A DNA stretch of 64,000 bases from an uncultured Gammaproteobacteria bacterium (GTDB lineage: Bacteria; Pseudomonadota; Gammaproteobacteria; HK1): NCBI GenBank assembly GCA_958295835.1, contig OY282378.1, positions 496,001 to 560,000 of the forward strand, read 5' to 3'. Made by a program: the position numbers and the translations under genes. Below the pieces are notes generated by a model. It was given only the letters and a program-made list of their open reading frames with translations, was not told the origin of the DNA and ran no database searches. Shown in pieces: positions 34,948-44,912 of the stretch (its first letter is position 1; each line of letters begins with the position of its first letter).

Positions 34948-36510
34948 TCAGAAGAAGTCCGCGTCCGGCAAGTCCTCCTTGCGCCTGGCGATGAACGCCT
35001 GCAACGCCTCGTCGATGGCCGGGTCGAGGCCGGGGTCCTCGCAGGTCTCGAGCAGGCGCTTCCATTGCGCGTTGGCGCGCCGGGCCGCATCGAGCCCGCC
35101 CTCCGCCGACCACTGCTCGTAGGAGTCGTTGTCGCTCGCGGTGGATTCGTAGAATGCGGTGAGGAAGTTCGCCCGCGTATGCGCGCTGCCGAGGAAATGC
35201 GCGCCGGGGCCTGTCTCCCGGATGGCGTCCATCGCCTGCGCGTTCTCCGAAAGATCCATCGCTTCGAACAGGCTCGCCACCTTGCCGCACAGGTCCGCGT
35301 CGAGGATGGTCTTCTCGTAGCCGGTGACGAGGCCGCCTTCGAGCCAGCCGGTGGCGTGGTTGATGAAGTTCGCGCCCGCCATCATCGCCATCAGCAGCGA
35401 CCAGGCACCTTCCTGCCCGGCCTGGGCGTCGGGGAGCTTGGAGGCGGAGAGCGAGCCCACGGTATGCAGGGGCACGCCGAGCCGGCGCGCGAGCTGACCC
35501 GAGGCGAGGACCATCTTGCCGGCCTCCGGGGTGCCGAAGGTAGGGGCGCCGCTGCGCATGGACATGGTGCTCGCGAACGCTCCCATGAGGCAGGGGGCGC
35601 CGGGGTTGACGAGCTGCACCAGGCAGAGCGTGGCCAGCGCCTCGGCCAGCACCTGGGCCAGGGTTCCGGCGACGGTGCACGGGCTCATCGCCCCGGCCAG
35701 GGTCCACGGCGTGCACGCCACCGGCTGGTTGTGGCGGGCGTAGACCTTGAGCGAGCCGGACATGGCGGCGTCGAGGACCAGCGGGGCGTTGGTGTTGCTC
35801 ACCGCGTAGAGGCAGGCGTGGCCGCGCAGGAAGTCCTCGCCGAACACGATCTTCGCCATGTCCACCGCGTCCTGCGCGCGCTCCGCCCCGAGGAACGCGC
35901 CCATGAAGGGGCGGTCGGAGTAGCGGATGTGGTGGTAGAGCATGTCGAGGTGGCGGGTGGCGGCGGGGACGTCGACCGGCTCGCAGACGATGCCCCCGGA
36001 GTGGTGCAGGTGGGGGATCGCGTGGTGGATCCGCACCAGCTTGCGGAAGTCGTCGAGAGTGGCGTAGCGCCGCCCCGCATCGAGGTCGTGCACGAAGGGC
36101 GGACCCCACGAGGGGCAGAGCACGGTGTGGTTGCCGCCGATGGTGACGGTGTTCACGGGGTTGCGCGCATGTTGCGCGAACTCGCGCGGGGCGCTGGCCC
36201 GGATGATCCGGCGGCACATCCCGGGCTCGAAGCGCACGCGCTCGCCGTCCACGCCGGCGCCCGCGTCGCGGAAGATCGCGAGGATCTCGGGGTCGCCGCG
36301 AAACTCCATCCCGACGTCCCGGAGCAGGCGGTCGGCGTTGCGCTCGATGAGGTCGAGGCCCTCCTCGTCGAGGATCTCCAGCGGGCCGAGCGCGCGGCGG
36401 ATGCAGGGGGCACGGGGAGCGGCGGGGCGGCGGCGCGACGCCACGCGGGCGGCCCGCCCGCGCCCTCGGCGGCTTCGTTTCGGGGTGGTTTCCCCGGGCT
36501 CGACCGTCAT
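34948..36510 (-). CDS. MttB-family methyltransferase (non-pyrrolysine)
   Basis: 520 residues from ATG 36510. ALYxx-type barrel motifs of the MttB superfamily: VNTVTIGGNHTVLCPS near 148, HHSGGIVCEPVD, CLVQLVNPGAPCLMGAF and a C-terminal TRANFLTAFYEST. No in-frame TAG is present, so the protein lacks pyrrolysine and belongs to the larger group that includes glycine-betaine methyltransferase, which uses corrinoid as acceptor. The methyl donor is unknown, with quaternary amines the likeliest class. The gene is divergent from a SAM methyltransferase. The first ~40 residues are low-complexity Arg/Ala. Confidence 0.78.
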   Translation of the reverse strand: MTVEPGETTPKRSRRGRGRAARVASRRRPAAPRAPCIRRALGPLEILDEEGLDLIERNADRLLRDVGMEFRGDPEILAIFRDAGAGVDGERVRFEPGMCRRIIRASAPREFAQHARNPVNTVTIGGNHTVLCPSWGPPFVHDLDAGRRYATLDDFRKLVRIHHAIPHLHHSGGIVCEPVDVPAATRHLDMLYHHIRYSDRPFMGAFLGAERAQDAVDMAKIVFGEDFLRGHACLYAVSNTNAPLVLDAAMSGSLKVYARHNQPVACTPWTLAGAMSPCTVAGTLAQVLAEALATLCLVQLVNPGAPCLMGAFASTMSMRSGAPTFGTPEAGKMVLASGQLARRLGVPLHTVGSLSASKLPDAQAGQEGAWSLLMAMMAGANFINHATGWLEGGLVTGYEKTILDADLCGKVASLFEAMDLSENAQAMDAIRETGPGAHFLGSAHTRANFLTAFYESTASDNDSYEQWSAEGGLDAARRANAQWKRLLETCEDPGLDPAIDEALQAFIARRKEDLPDADFF

Positions 36511-36633
36511 GCTCGTGGTTCCCGGATGCACCGGACGGCTCCCGTGTTCATCGGGCGGGCAAACGTACACCCTTCGGCACCGGCCTGGGATACCATGCCC
36601 CGACGCTCGCGCCGTAGCGGACGGGGAGCAGAC

Positions 36634-37575
36634 ATGCCGCAGGCGTCGGCAAACATGCCGCAAGTACCGGTCAATCGCGCTCGCACCCGCGGAAGCCGCA
36701 CCGCCGAGCTCGTGGCGGTGAGCCGCGCGAGACACCTTCTCAGGCACGACAGACCCTACGTGTTCGAGGATCCCTACGCGATACATTTCGTCGGGAACCG
36801 ATGGCGCCGGGTCCTCGACTCGCTTGTGCTCGACGCCCTGTTCGCGAAGGTCCTGGTGAGGCGGCTCATGCCGATCACCACCCAGCACCTCACCCGCGCC
36901 CGTTTCGCCGAAGACTGCCTGGAAGAGGCGGCGAGGGACGGGGTGACGCAGTACGTGATCCTCGGGGCCGGCTTCGATACGTTCGCCTTCCGCCGTCCGG
37001 ACCTCGGCCTGACGGTGTTCGAGGTCGACCTGGCCGCCACCATCGACTTGAAGAGAGAACGCCTTGCGAACGCGGGCATGGCGTGTCCCGACTCTCTGCG
37101 GTTCGTCCTCTTCGACTTCGAGAAGGACGATCTCGGGACGAAGCTCCTCGCCGCCGGGTTCGATTCAGGAAAGGTGTCCTTTTTCAACTGGATGGGGGTC
37201 ACCTACTACCTCACCAGGGACGCCATCCTGGACAACCTGGCCCGCCTGGCGGCGATCGGGGCGCCGGGCTCGGAGGTCGTATTCGACTACCTGATCGCGG
37301 ATGCGTGCGTGCCCCCGGAAGATCGGGCGCTCTTCGCCTCCATGATGGCGTTCGTGGAGAAACGGGGCGAGCCCATGATCTCGCGCTTCGACCCGGCCGA
37401 GGCCGGTACCGTCCTGAACCCCCGTGGCGTCTGGGAGGTCGTCCGCAACGAATCGCCGGCGGAGCACCGCCGGCGCTATCTGGGAGAGCGAACCGACGTG
37501 CCTCCGCTTGCGCCCATTACCTGGTCCCTCCACTTGCGGAAGTGCGCTGCCGGCACACCGCCGCCGGCGCCCTGA
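36634..37575 (+). CDS. SAM-dependent methyltransferase (LCMT/TIGR00027 type)
   Basis: 313 residues from ATG 36634, chosen for the GGGGAG site. An upstream ATG at 36595 is in frame. RYGADDxx-like SAM motif: GVTQYVILGAGFDTFAFRRP (Gly-rich loop), VFEVDLAATIDLKRERL (Glu and Asp for SAM) and WMGVTYYLTRDAIL. These belong to the leucine-carboxyl-methyltransferase-like O-methyltransferases, often linked with polyketides. The acceptor is unknown here. Confidence 0.75.
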   Translation: MPQASANMPQVPVNRARTRGSRTAELVAVSRARHLLRHDRPYVFEDPYAIHFVGNRWRRVLDSLVLDALFAKVLVRRLMPITTQHLTRARFAEDCLEEAARDGVTQYVILGAGFDTFAFRRPDLGLTVFEVDLAATIDLKRERLANAGMACPDSLRFVLFDFEKDDLGTKLLAAGFDSGKVSFFNWMGVTYYLTRDAILDNLARLAAIGAPGSEVVFDYLIADACVPPEDRALFASMMAFVEKRGEPMISRFDPAEAGTVLNPRGVWEVVRNESPAEHRRRYLGERTDVPPLAPITWSLHLRKCAAGTPPPAP

Positions 37576-37601
37576 CGACCCCTCGACGAATGGAGGCGGG
37601 A

Positions 37602-37787
37602 ATGGCGACGGAAGCATTGCGCGACGAGCCCACGCCGAACGGCTCCACCTACGTCAATCCACGGAAGTCCGCCGCGGCATCCGACGCTGGCCCCGGTCCG
37701 GATCCGGTCGTCGCCGGCGACGCCGATCACCGGGATGTCTTTTACCGGCCACTCGAGGACCGGGGCCGCATCACGGGGAGGGCGTGA
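37602..37787 (+). CDS. Small hypothetical protein, 61 residues
   Basis: ATG 37602 is preceded by GGAGGCGGGA. The peptide is polar, Pro/Asp-rich (GSTYVNPRKSAAASDAGPGP) and ends FYRPLEDRGRITGRA, without TM or cysteine. It ends 3 bases before the GTG of the LLM gene, so the two are likely co-translated. No family is recognised. Confidence 0.45.
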   Translation: MATEALRDEPTPNGSTYVNPRKSAAASDAGPGPDPVVAGDADHRDVFYRPLEDRGRITGRA

Positions 37788-37790
37788 CTC

Positions 37791-38783
37791 GTGTCGAGGA
37801 TTGGAATCGCGTTTTCGGGCGGGCTCACCGCATCGGAGATCGCCGACTGCGCGGAGCGGGCCGAGGCGCTCGGATACGAATCGGTCTGGGTCGCCGAAGG
37901 ACATGGCGGCGATCAGTTCGCGATCCTCGCGGCCTGCGCGCTGCGCACCCACCGGGTCCGGCTCGGGACCGCCATCAGCAACGTGTTCGTCCGAACCGCT
38001 CCGACCATCGCGATGGCGGCCGCCACCGTGGACGAGCTTTCGGGTGGACGGTTCGTCCTCGGGCTCGGGTCCAGCCACCGGGTCCAGGTCGGACCCGAGC
38101 ATGGGGTGGGGTATTCCAGACCGCTCGGGCGCGTGCGGGATACGGTGACCGTGGTTCGCGCATTGCTCCGCGAGGGCGAGGCCAGCCATGCCGGGGAGAC
38201 GATCCGGATCGACCATTTCGACCTCTGGTTCCAACCGCTGCGCCGGGAAATCCCGATCTACATTTCCGCCGTGTTCTCGAAGATGACGGAGCTTTGCGGT
38301 GAGATCGCGGACGGGGTCATTCTGACCCGTGGCACCCTCGCGAGCGCCGCCAGAGCGCGGGCCCACGTCGCCGCCGGAGCCGCCCGGGAGGGCCGTGATG
38401 CAGCCGCGGTCGAGATTGCCTCGCTCTTGCCCGCAAGCGTTGCTCCGGATCGGGGGGCGGCGCTCGCCGCCGCGCGTCCCGGGCTGGCGTTCTATGCGGG
38501 CTTCTTTCCTCGCTACAACCGCCTGATCGCGGAGAGCGGATTTCCCGCGGAGGCCGCCGCGGTCGCCGAAGCGTGGGCCGCGGGCGATACCGCCGGCGCT
38601 GCCCGGGCGGTCACGGACGAGATGATCGCGGCAACCGGCGTCGCCGGTACGCCGGCCGAATGCCGCGGCCGGCTCGAAGCCTATCGCGACTCGGGCCTTG
38701 ATCTTCCCATCATCAGCCCTTTCGCCCGCGGCGCCGGCGCAAAGGAACGATTCCTGACCGCAATCGAGGCTTGCGCCCCCTGA
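37791..38783 (+). CDS. LLM-class flavin-dependent oxidoreductase
   Basis: 330 residues. Luciferase-like TIM-barrel motifs: ALGYESVWVAEGHGGDQFAI, RVRLGTAISNVFVRTAPTIAMAAATVDELSGGRFVLGLGSS, and VADGVILTR-like EIADGVILTR. Such enzymes use FMNH2 or F420. The GTG start has only weak ribosome complementarity but follows the small ORF directly. The substrate is unknown. Length is normal. Confidence 0.82.
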   Translation: MSRIGIAFSGGLTASEIADCAERAEALGYESVWVAEGHGGDQFAILAACALRTHRVRLGTAISNVFVRTAPTIAMAAATVDELSGGRFVLGLGSSHRVQVGPEHGVGYSRPLGRVRDTVTVVRALLREGEASHAGETIRIDHFDLWFQPLRREIPIYISAVFSKMTELCGEIADGVILTRGTLASAARARAHVAAGAAREGRDAAAVEIASLLPASVAPDRGAALAAARPGLAFYAGFFPRYNRLIAESGFPAEAAAVAEAWAAGDTAGAARAVTDEMIAATGVAGTPAECRGRLEAYRDSGLDLPIISPFARGAGAKERFLTAIEACAP

Positions 38784-38933
38784 GTCGAGGAACGTGACCC
38801 CCGTACCGGGCCTGGCCCGGTGGAGCATTCGGAGGGAGAGTTTGGCCATCTGTTCCTGCGCATCAACCGTATCTTCTCGCAAGCAGGCTCCTTGTCACCC
38901 TGCATCATCCCGTGGGTCTTTCCGGTCCCGGCC

Positions 38934-40169
38934 TCACGGCCGATTCAACTCCGGCAACGTCCGGCTGAAGGTCCGTCGGCCGCGCTTGAAGCCGTGGAGC
39001 GGCGCCGCGATCCTTGCCACCGCCTCGGCGGGAGAGCGGGCGTCCCACACCACCAGATCCGCCGGCCTGCCCGGGGCGATGCCGTAGTCGTCGCGGCGCA
39101 GCAGCCTCGCCGAGCGGTTGGTGAGCATCTCGAAGCACTCCGTCAGCTCGTCCTCGTTGCCGCGCTGCACGACGTTGGCATAGAGGTTCGCGATCCGGAC
39201 GAGGGAGCAGTCGCCGAAGGGCGTGAACGGGTTCAGCACGTTGTTGGTAGAGAGCGAGCAGTTCGCGCCGCGGGCGATCAGCGCGTTGGCGTCGGCGACG
39301 CCCCGCGCCACCGCATGGTCCTGGTGGCGGCCGGTGACGAAGAGGTCCGTCGCGGGCAGCACCGTCACCGCCACCCCGGCCGACGCGAGCCGCTCGCCCA
39401 GGGTCCGCAGCCTGTCGGGGGGCAGCAGCGAGTACTTGGTGCCGTGCCCGACCGCGACCCGCCCCCCGTACCCGTAGCGCTCGGTGAGCTCGCAGACCAG
39501 GTCGATGTCCATCTCGTCGGCGGTGGGGCCGACGTCGAGATGGATGTCCACGTCGCGATCGTACTCGCGGGCAAGCTCGAAGATGCGCCGGATCTGTCCG
39601 GCATGGTCCGGATCGTACCCGGGGGCGCCCCCGACCACCGCGGCGCCCCGCTCCAGCGCCGCCACCACGTTCCGATCGGCCTCCGGCACGTTGGTCCAGC
39701 CTTCCTGGGCGAAGACGCACAGCTCCAGATCGACGGCCCATGCGTAATCGGCGGCCAACTGCTGCAGGGCCTCGAAGCCGCGCAGGCCGACGTTGGGATC
39801 GACCTCCACATGGGTGCGCAGGTGCATCGTGCCGTTGAGGATGCATTGCTCCAGGGTCTCCGCGGCCCGCGCATGGACGTCCTCCACCGTGAACCCGGGC
39901 TTGACCGCGGCCACGCGCTGCATGTGGTCGCGGGCGCGGCCGGCGGCGGGCGCACACCGGTCGATGATGCGCGACTTGTCGAGGTGGATATGGGTCTCGA
40001 CGAGGCCGGGGGAGACGAGTCGGCCTTCGAGGTCGAGCGTGTCGGCCTCGGCCCTGATGTCCGGCTCGACGGCGGCAATCCGGCCGCCGGCGATCCCGAT
40101 GTCCACCGGCGGCGCGTCCGCCCCGGCGCCGGCGATCCGGGCTCTGCGGAGTACGAGATCCAGGGTCAT
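38934..40169 (-). CDS. Amidohydrolase family (cytosine-deaminase-like)
   Basis: 411 residues. Metal site H60-x-H62 in VETHIHLDKS, a middle HLDVG (His), GHGTKYSLLPPD (His) and ATDLFVTGR with the acidic residue of the barrel. The LDKSRIIDR and TMHLRTHVEVDP stretches resemble CodA/cytosine deaminase and N-isopropylammelide hydrolase types. It acts on a cyclic imino/amino substrate in the cytosol. Substrate is not decidable. It lies near hydantoin- and methylamine-type genes. Confidence 0.82.
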   Translation of the reverse strand: MTLDLVLRRARIAGAGADAPPVDIGIAGGRIAAVEPDIRAEADTLDLEGRLVSPGLVETHIHLDKSRIIDRCAPAAGRARDHMQRVAAVKPGFTVEDVHARAAETLEQCILNGTMHLRTHVEVDPNVGLRGFEALQQLAADYAWAVDLELCVFAQEGWTNVPEADRNVVAALERGAAVVGGAPGYDPDHAGQIRRIFELAREYDRDVDIHLDVGPTADEMDIDLVCELTERYGYGGRVAVGHGTKYSLLPPDRLRTLGERLASAGVAVTVLPATDLFVTGRHQDHAVARGVADANALIARGANCSLSTNNVLNPFTPFGDCSLVRIANLYANVVQRGNEDELTECFEMLTNRSARLLRRDDYGIAPGRPADLVVWDARSPAEAVARIAAPLHGFKRGRRTFSRTLPELNRP

Positions 40170-40188
40170 GAGCCGCGTGCACGAGATT

Positions 40189-41241
40189 TCATGTGGGGTG
40201 CCCGTGTCGTTTCGCGGGTCTCCCGGCGGGCCGCATCCGTTCGCGCCGGCGTCTCACGACCTCGGCCATGGCTCGCGGCGTGCCGTCGTGCTCGGTGCCG
40301 AGCCATCGATCCCAGGGCATGTAGGCATTGCCGTAGTTGCAGTCGTAGTAGCGGTGGTGAAGCTGGTGGTGGAACGATCCCAGCATCAGGATCGGCCTGC
40401 CCCTGAACGTCAGCGACTCGAACCCCGTATGCGTCACCGCCGCCCCCAGGGTGTTCCACTGCATGTGGAAGAGGATGTGGATCGGATGGGAGGCGAATGC
40501 CACGTGGATCAGGATGCTGCTGAGATAGAGCAGATGCTCGACGGGGTGCATGGAGAGGCCGGACCACGGTCCGACGTTGTCGTTGCGGTGGTGCGGCGCG
40601 TGGGCGATCCGGTAGAGCGGCCGCCAGTGCAGCAGGCGATGCACGAAGTAGAAGTGCAGCGACGCCCAGAAGGGAATCATGAACAGGGTGGCCGCGAACC
40701 ACACCGGATGCTCGTTCACGCGGAGGTAGAAGGGCAGCAGGTCGTTGGCGTACGCCCACATGAATCCCGCTTCATAGGCCGTCCATATCGTCACGCCGCT
40801 CGCGCAGGTCCAGAGCATGTTGTCCCAGACCTGGTTGCGCGCGAAGAACTTGCGGTCGTTCGTGCCCATGCCGCGCGGGTCGAACTTCCGCTCCGCGCCC
40901 TGGCGCCTGAAGGTGTAGAAGTAGAGGTGCAGGCCGCCTGCCACCAGCAGCATGAGCCCCAGGTTGCGGGCGTACGTCTGGAGTATCCAGTCCGCCCGGA
41001 GCTCGGCACAACGTTCCAGCGCCGGGTGCAGGTAGAGCCATGAGAGCGCGGCGAGCGTCCCGAAGGGGACGAGCACCGACCCCAGGAACGCCAGGGAGAG
41101 GAGGTACTTCAACGCGGCCAGGGGCCGCGGGGGCCAGACGAAGACGGGAACGCCGGCGAGGGGCAGGGGCGGGTGCCATGCCCACGCTCCCGCTGCGGAA
41201 GCGGTTTGCGGTTCGTACGGCGCGGAACGTCGATCGGTCAT
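40189..41241 (-). CDS. Sterol-desaturase / fatty-acid-hydroxylase-type membrane enzyme
   Basis: 350 residues from ATG 41241 with GGAGGTGGGCAGGC upstream. Several TM helices and the eight-His di-iron boxes of the superfamily are seen: HRLLHW, HAPHHR, and HHQLHHRYYDCNYG. These membrane enzymes hydroxylate or desaturate lipid substrates using O2. Earlier in-frame ATG (41310) lacks a ribosome site. The partner electron donor is not in the neighbourhood. Confidence 0.8.
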   Translation of the reverse strand: MTDRRSAPYEPQTASAAGAWAWHPPLPLAGVPVFVWPPRPLAALKYLLSLAFLGSVLVPFGTLAALSWLYLHPALERCAELRADWILQTYARNLGLMLLVAGGLHLYFYTFRRQGAERKFDPRGMGTNDRKFFARNQVWDNMLWTCASGVTIWTAYEAGFMWAYANDLLPFYLRVNEHPVWFAATLFMIPFWASLHFYFVHRLLHWRPLYRIAHAPHHRNDNVGPWSGLSMHPVEHLLYLSSILIHVAFASHPIHILFHMQWNTLGAAVTHTGFESLTFRGRPILMLGSFHHQLHHRYYDCNYGNAYMPWDRWLGTEHDGTPRAMAEVVRRRRERMRPAGRPAKRHGHPT

Positions 41242-41621
41242 GCCTGCCCACCTCCAAAGCCGGATCGCCCACGGGGTCGACAGGTGCTCGTGGGAACGAT
41301 CGCGCGGCACCGGACCCGGCCGCGCGCCGCCGAGGCCGCTTCGTCCGAACGGAACCTGCCCACCGGGGCCGGCATCCGCCGATCACCTCTCCTCCGAGCC
41401 GCTCCGGAGCCATATTCTCCTCATCCTGGGCCGGAACGCCAGCCACTTTCATTCGCTCGTTCGCGGACGCTCCGCACGGGACGGAGCAATCGGATCGCTT
41501 CGCGGCCTGCCGTCGATTGGAAGGCGACAATCGGATACGGGTAGAATCGAAGCTGACGGCGCCGGCAGCAAGTTCCGGGCGCGCGTGGGGCTCGTGTCGC
41601 AGGTCAAGGGAGTGCGGATCA
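41242..41621. other. 380-bp divergent intergenic region
   Basis: It lies between the divergent hydroxylase and GPP34 genes and must carry at least one promoter. No confident -35/-10 pair, repeat or RNA gene was seen. Confidence 0.4.
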
Positions 41622-42275
41622 ATGAACCTTCGTTTCGCCGAAGAAATCTCTCTTCTCATGCTCGATGACGAGGATGGGGAGTTCGTGCGCATGCCCGGAT
41701 GGTCGATGCAATGCGCATTCGCCGGCGCGGTGCTGATGGATCTGGCGCTGGAGAACAGGATCGACACCGACGTCAAGAAGCTCGTCCTGATCGATCCGAC
41801 ACCGCTCGGGGATGATCTGCTCGACCCGACTCTCGCCCGGATCGCGCAAGCGACGCAGACGCACGATGCCCGCCACTGGGTGGACTACCTCACCGAGCGG
41901 GCAGAGGAGATCCGCGAGCTGGCGCTCGCCCGACTCGTCGAGCGCGGCATTCTGCGCCGCGAGGACGACCGGTTCCTGTGGGTATTCCAGTCACGGCGCT
42001 ACCCGATCGTCGACGGCAAGGCGGAGCGGGAGGTGAAGCTGCGCATCATGGAAGTGTTGTTCGGCAACGAAATCCCGGATCCGCGAGACGTGGTCATCCT
42101 CTGTCTGGCGGACGCTTGCGGGATTCTCAGAGAGCTGCTCTCCACCCGGGAGCTGGAACGGGTCTCCGAGCGCATCGAGCAGGTGCGCAAGCTGGACCTG
42201 ATCGGCCAGGCGGTATCGACGGCGGTCTGGGACATCCAGTCGTCGATCGCGCTGGCGATGCACCCGACGTTCTGA
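41622..42275 (+). CDS. GPP34 (Golgi phosphoprotein 3) family protein
   Basis: 217 residues. Family landmarks: MNLRFAEEISLLMLDDEDGEF, AFAGAVLMDLALENRID, LIDPTPLGDDLLDP, VERGILRREDDRFLWVF and RYPIVDG. In eukaryotes GOLPH3 binds phosphoinositides and membranes. In bacteria the role is unclear. Membrane association is inferred from the family. Neighbours offer no pathway. Confidence 0.85.
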   Translation: MNLRFAEEISLLMLDDEDGEFVRMPGWSMQCAFAGAVLMDLALENRIDTDVKKLVLIDPTPLGDDLLDPTLARIAQATQTHDARHWVDYLTERAEEIRELALARLVERGILRREDDRFLWVFQSRRYPIVDGKAEREVKLRIMEVLFGNEIPDPRDVVILCLADACGILRELLSTRELERVSERIEQVRKLDLIGQAVSTAVWDIQSSIALAMHPTF

Positions 42276-42363
42276 ACGGAGTCGGGCCCGGCTTCGTGCC
42301 CGCGGCGGCGACGCCGCGAATGGACGGCGCCGAGCCGGCTCCGCGCGCCACGGAGCGTACAGC

Positions 42364-42789
42364 ATGGACGAAGCGTACGAAGGAAGCTGCCACTGCGGGG
42401 CGATCGGCTGGACGTACCGCACCTCGATGGCACCGCCGCAGTGGCCGATCAGGTCCTGTCAGTGCTCGTTCTGCCGCCGCCATGCGGCCCGCTGCACCAG
42501 CGACCCGGCCGGATCGGTGGAGTTCTCGGTAGCCTCCCGGGACGCGCTGCACCGCTACCGGTTCGGGCTGCAAACCGCCGAATTCCTCATGTGCAAACGC
42601 TGCGGGGCGTACATCGGGGCATACGCGGAAGGCCCCGGAGGCCGCTTTGCGACCCTCAACCTCAATGCGCTGACGACCCCGGTCGACGGCATCCCGGCCG
42701 CCACCCCGACCTTCTACGATTCGGAGGATCGTGACGAGCGGATCCGGCGCCGCGAGCAACGCTGGACCCCGGTCGCAAAGCCGGTCTGA
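42364..42789 (+). CDS. GFA/CENP-V-type zinc protein
   Basis: 141 residues with the family's Cys pattern: GSCHCGAI (C9, C11), CQCSFCRRH and CKRCGAYIGAY, then RFATLNLNAL. Zn is held by these cysteines. One member was named for glutathione-formaldehyde adduct formation, but most have no proven activity. A GST occurs 7.5 kb upstream, not in operon. Confidence 0.85.
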   Translation: MDEAYEGSCHCGAIGWTYRTSMAPPQWPIRSCQCSFCRRHAARCTSDPAGSVEFSVASRDALHRYRFGLQTAEFLMCKRCGAYIGAYAEGPGGRFATLNLNALTTPVDGIPAATPTFYDSEDRDERIRRREQRWTPVAKPV

Positions 42790-42827
42790 GCCCGGTTCCG
42801 GTCCGGCCCGGTTTCGGCCGCTCTCCC

Positions 42828-43739
42828 TCAGATCCAGAGATCGGTGCTCAAGTAACGCTCGCCGGTGTCGGGCAGAATCGCGAGCAACGTCTTGCCCCGT
42901 GATGCCTCGCGCCGCGCGACCGTGAGCATCCCGGCCGCCGCCGCTCCGCAGGAGATTCCGGCGAAGATGCCTTCCTGCTCGGCGAGAAAACGCGCCGTGT
43001 CGTAGGCGGCCGCGGTGGTGATCGGCACGATCTCGTCGTAGCTCCCGGTGTCGAGGGTGTCGGGGATGAAGCCCGGCGCGGTCCCCATGATCTTGTGCTT
43101 GCAGGCGATGCCCCTGGAGAGGATCGGAGAATCGGCGGGTTCGGTGGCGACGATGCGAAGCCCGGGGATCCGATCCCGGAGGTACGCGGACAGCCCCGAG
43201 ATCGTTCCGCCGGTGCCGGTCGTGCAGACCAGCACGTCGAGGCCGGGGCCGAAGTCCTCGAAGATCTCGTCGGCGGTCTGCCGGTGCGACTCCGGGTTCG
43301 CGGGGTTGTAGTGCTGGCCGACGAAGAAGTAGCCGTTCTCCTTCTCGAGCCGGCGCGCCTCCTCGATCGCGCCCACCGTGCCCCTGTCGGCGGGGGTGAG
43401 GACGATCTCGGCGCCGTAGGCGGCGAGGATGCGCTTGCGCTCCTCGCTCATGTCCTCGGCCATCACGAACACCGCCCGGTATCCCTTCACCGCCGCGACC
43501 ATCGCCAGCCCGATTCCGGTGTTGCCCGAGGTCGGCTCGACGATCGTCATGTCCGGGCTGAGGACGCCGCGCCGCTCCGCGTCCTCGATCATGTTGAGCG
43601 CGGGACGATCCTTGACCGACCCGCCCGGGTTGAAGCTCTCGAGCTTCACCCACAGCGCGCCCGCGAGGGTGTCGTCGACCTTGTTGAGCCGGACCACCGG
43701 GGTGCGGCCGACGGTGGCGAGGATGTCGTCGAAGCGCAT
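42828..43739 (-). CDS. cysK: Cysteine synthase (O-acetylserine sulfhydrylase)
   Basis: 303 residues from ATG 43739. PLP lysine K43 in NPGGSVKDRP, TSGNTG (70-75), GTGGTISGLSAYL (Gly-rich phosphate loop) and a C-terminal TGERYLSTDLW. Standard CysK length and all catalytic positions present. An upstream in-frame ATG (43775) adds only non-conserved residues. It makes cysteine from O-acetylserine and sulfide. Confidence 0.9.
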   Translation of the reverse strand: MRFDDILATVGRTPVVRLNKVDDTLAGALWVKLESFNPGGSVKDRPALNMIEDAERRGVLSPDMTIVEPTSGNTGIGLAMVAAVKGYRAVFVMAEDMSEERKRILAAYGAEIVLTPADRGTVGAIEEARRLEKENGYFFVGQHYNPANPESHRQTADEIFEDFGPGLDVLVCTTGTGGTISGLSAYLRDRIPGLRIVATEPADSPILSRGIACKHKIMGTAPGFIPDTLDTGSYDEIVPITTAAAYDTARFLAEQEGIFAGISCGAAAAGMLTVARREASRGKTLLAILPDTGERYLSTDLWI

Positions 43740-43946
43740 GCGCACAGTAGAGGCTCGGGAGGGGCGGGCCGTCAAGCCGATGTGCGCGGCGTCGCGCCTC
43801 GATCGAACGCCAGTCGATCTCCACCGCCTCGATCTCCACCGCCATCCGCGGATCGACCGGCGCCGGGACCTCGATCAGGATCGATACGGGCCGATGCCGG
43901 AAACACGGATCTTTATCGAGACGGCGCGACGCCTTACATTGTGCGG

Positions 43947-44912
43947 ATGGACGACTTCATCGGACGCAGAAACCTGATCGCGCCGGAGAGGCTGCGTGAG
44001 CTGACCCGGCGATCCGACTGGAAGGGGGCGGTGCAGACCCTGAGCCACTTCGGCGCCATCGGGGTGACGGGCACGGGGCTGTGGCTCTCCTGGGGCTCGT
44101 GGTGGGCGGCGCCGTGGTTCGTCCTCCACGGGATGCTCCTGAACTACCTGTTCGCCGCCCAGCACGAGTGCAATCACTACACCGCGTTCAGGACGCGCTG
44201 GGTGAACGACGTCGTCAACCGGATCACCGCGTTCGTGCTGCTCTATCCGCGGAGCTACGAACGCTGGTTCCACTTCGAGCACCATCGCCACACCCAGGAC
44301 TGGGACCGCGATCCGGAGCTGATGAACCGCAAGCCGTTCACGCTTTCGAGCTACCTCCTCTACCTGGTCGGCGTGAGCTACTGGTGGAACCTGCTTGCAC
44401 GGCTCGCGCGCAACGCAAGGGGCAAGGTGTCAGGCGACTACCTCACCGGGGCGCAGCGCCGCCACGTCGCTCTCGAAGCACGCTGGCACATCGCGGGATA
44501 CGTGGTCGTCGCCGCCGTCTCGGTGGCGTTCGAGTCGTGGATGGCCGTGACCCTGTGGCTCGCGCCGATGCTCTCGACCAAGGTGCTGCACCAGGTGCAG
44601 AACCTCACCGAGCACACCGGTATTACCCACGAGCCGGACACCGTACACAACACCCGAACCATCGCCACGTGGCCCATCCTGCGGTGGATGGGCTGGAACA
44701 TGCAGTACCACACGGCCCATCACACCTATCCGGCGGTGCCCTTCCACCGTCTGCCCGAGCTGCATGCGGAGCTGGAGCGCCAGCTCGGGTACGCCCCGCC
44801 GACGGTCGGCTACCTCGCGTTTCAGCGCCGCTTCATCACGGAGCTCGCCCGCAGCCCGGAATCGGTCGCGGGAGCGAGCGAGATCCATCCCCGGATCGAG
44901 CGCGCTGCGTAA
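43947..44912 (+). CDS. Membrane fatty-acid desaturase
   Basis: 321 residues with four or more TM helices. Di-iron His boxes: HECNHYTAF, HFEHHRHTQD and a C-terminal MQYHTAHHTYPAVPFHRLP. Matches the delta-type desaturase/alkane-hydroxylase-like FA_desaturase family. The acyl substrate is unknown. The 5' neighbour CysK is divergent, so it has its own promoter. Confidence 0.87.
   Translation: MDDFIGRRNLIAPERLRELTRRSDWKGAVQTLSHFGAIGVTGTGLWLSWGSWWAAPWFVLHGMLLNYLFAAQHECNHYTAFRTRWVNDVVNRITAFVLLYPRSYERWFHFEHHRHTQDWDRDPELMNRKPFTLSSYLLYLVGVSYWWNLLARLARNARGKVSGDYLTGAQRRHVALEARWHIAGYVVVAAVSVAFESWMAVTLWLAPMLSTKVLHQVQNLTEHTGITHEPDTVHNTRTIATWPILRWMGWNMQYHTAHHTYPAVPFHRLPELHAELERQLGYAPPTVGYLAFQRRFITELARSPESVAGASEIHPRIERAA

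Noticed and set aside
34948..36510. Pyrrolysine-containing MttB
   Set aside because: No in-frame TAG occurs in the gene. It is the non-pyrrolysine type.
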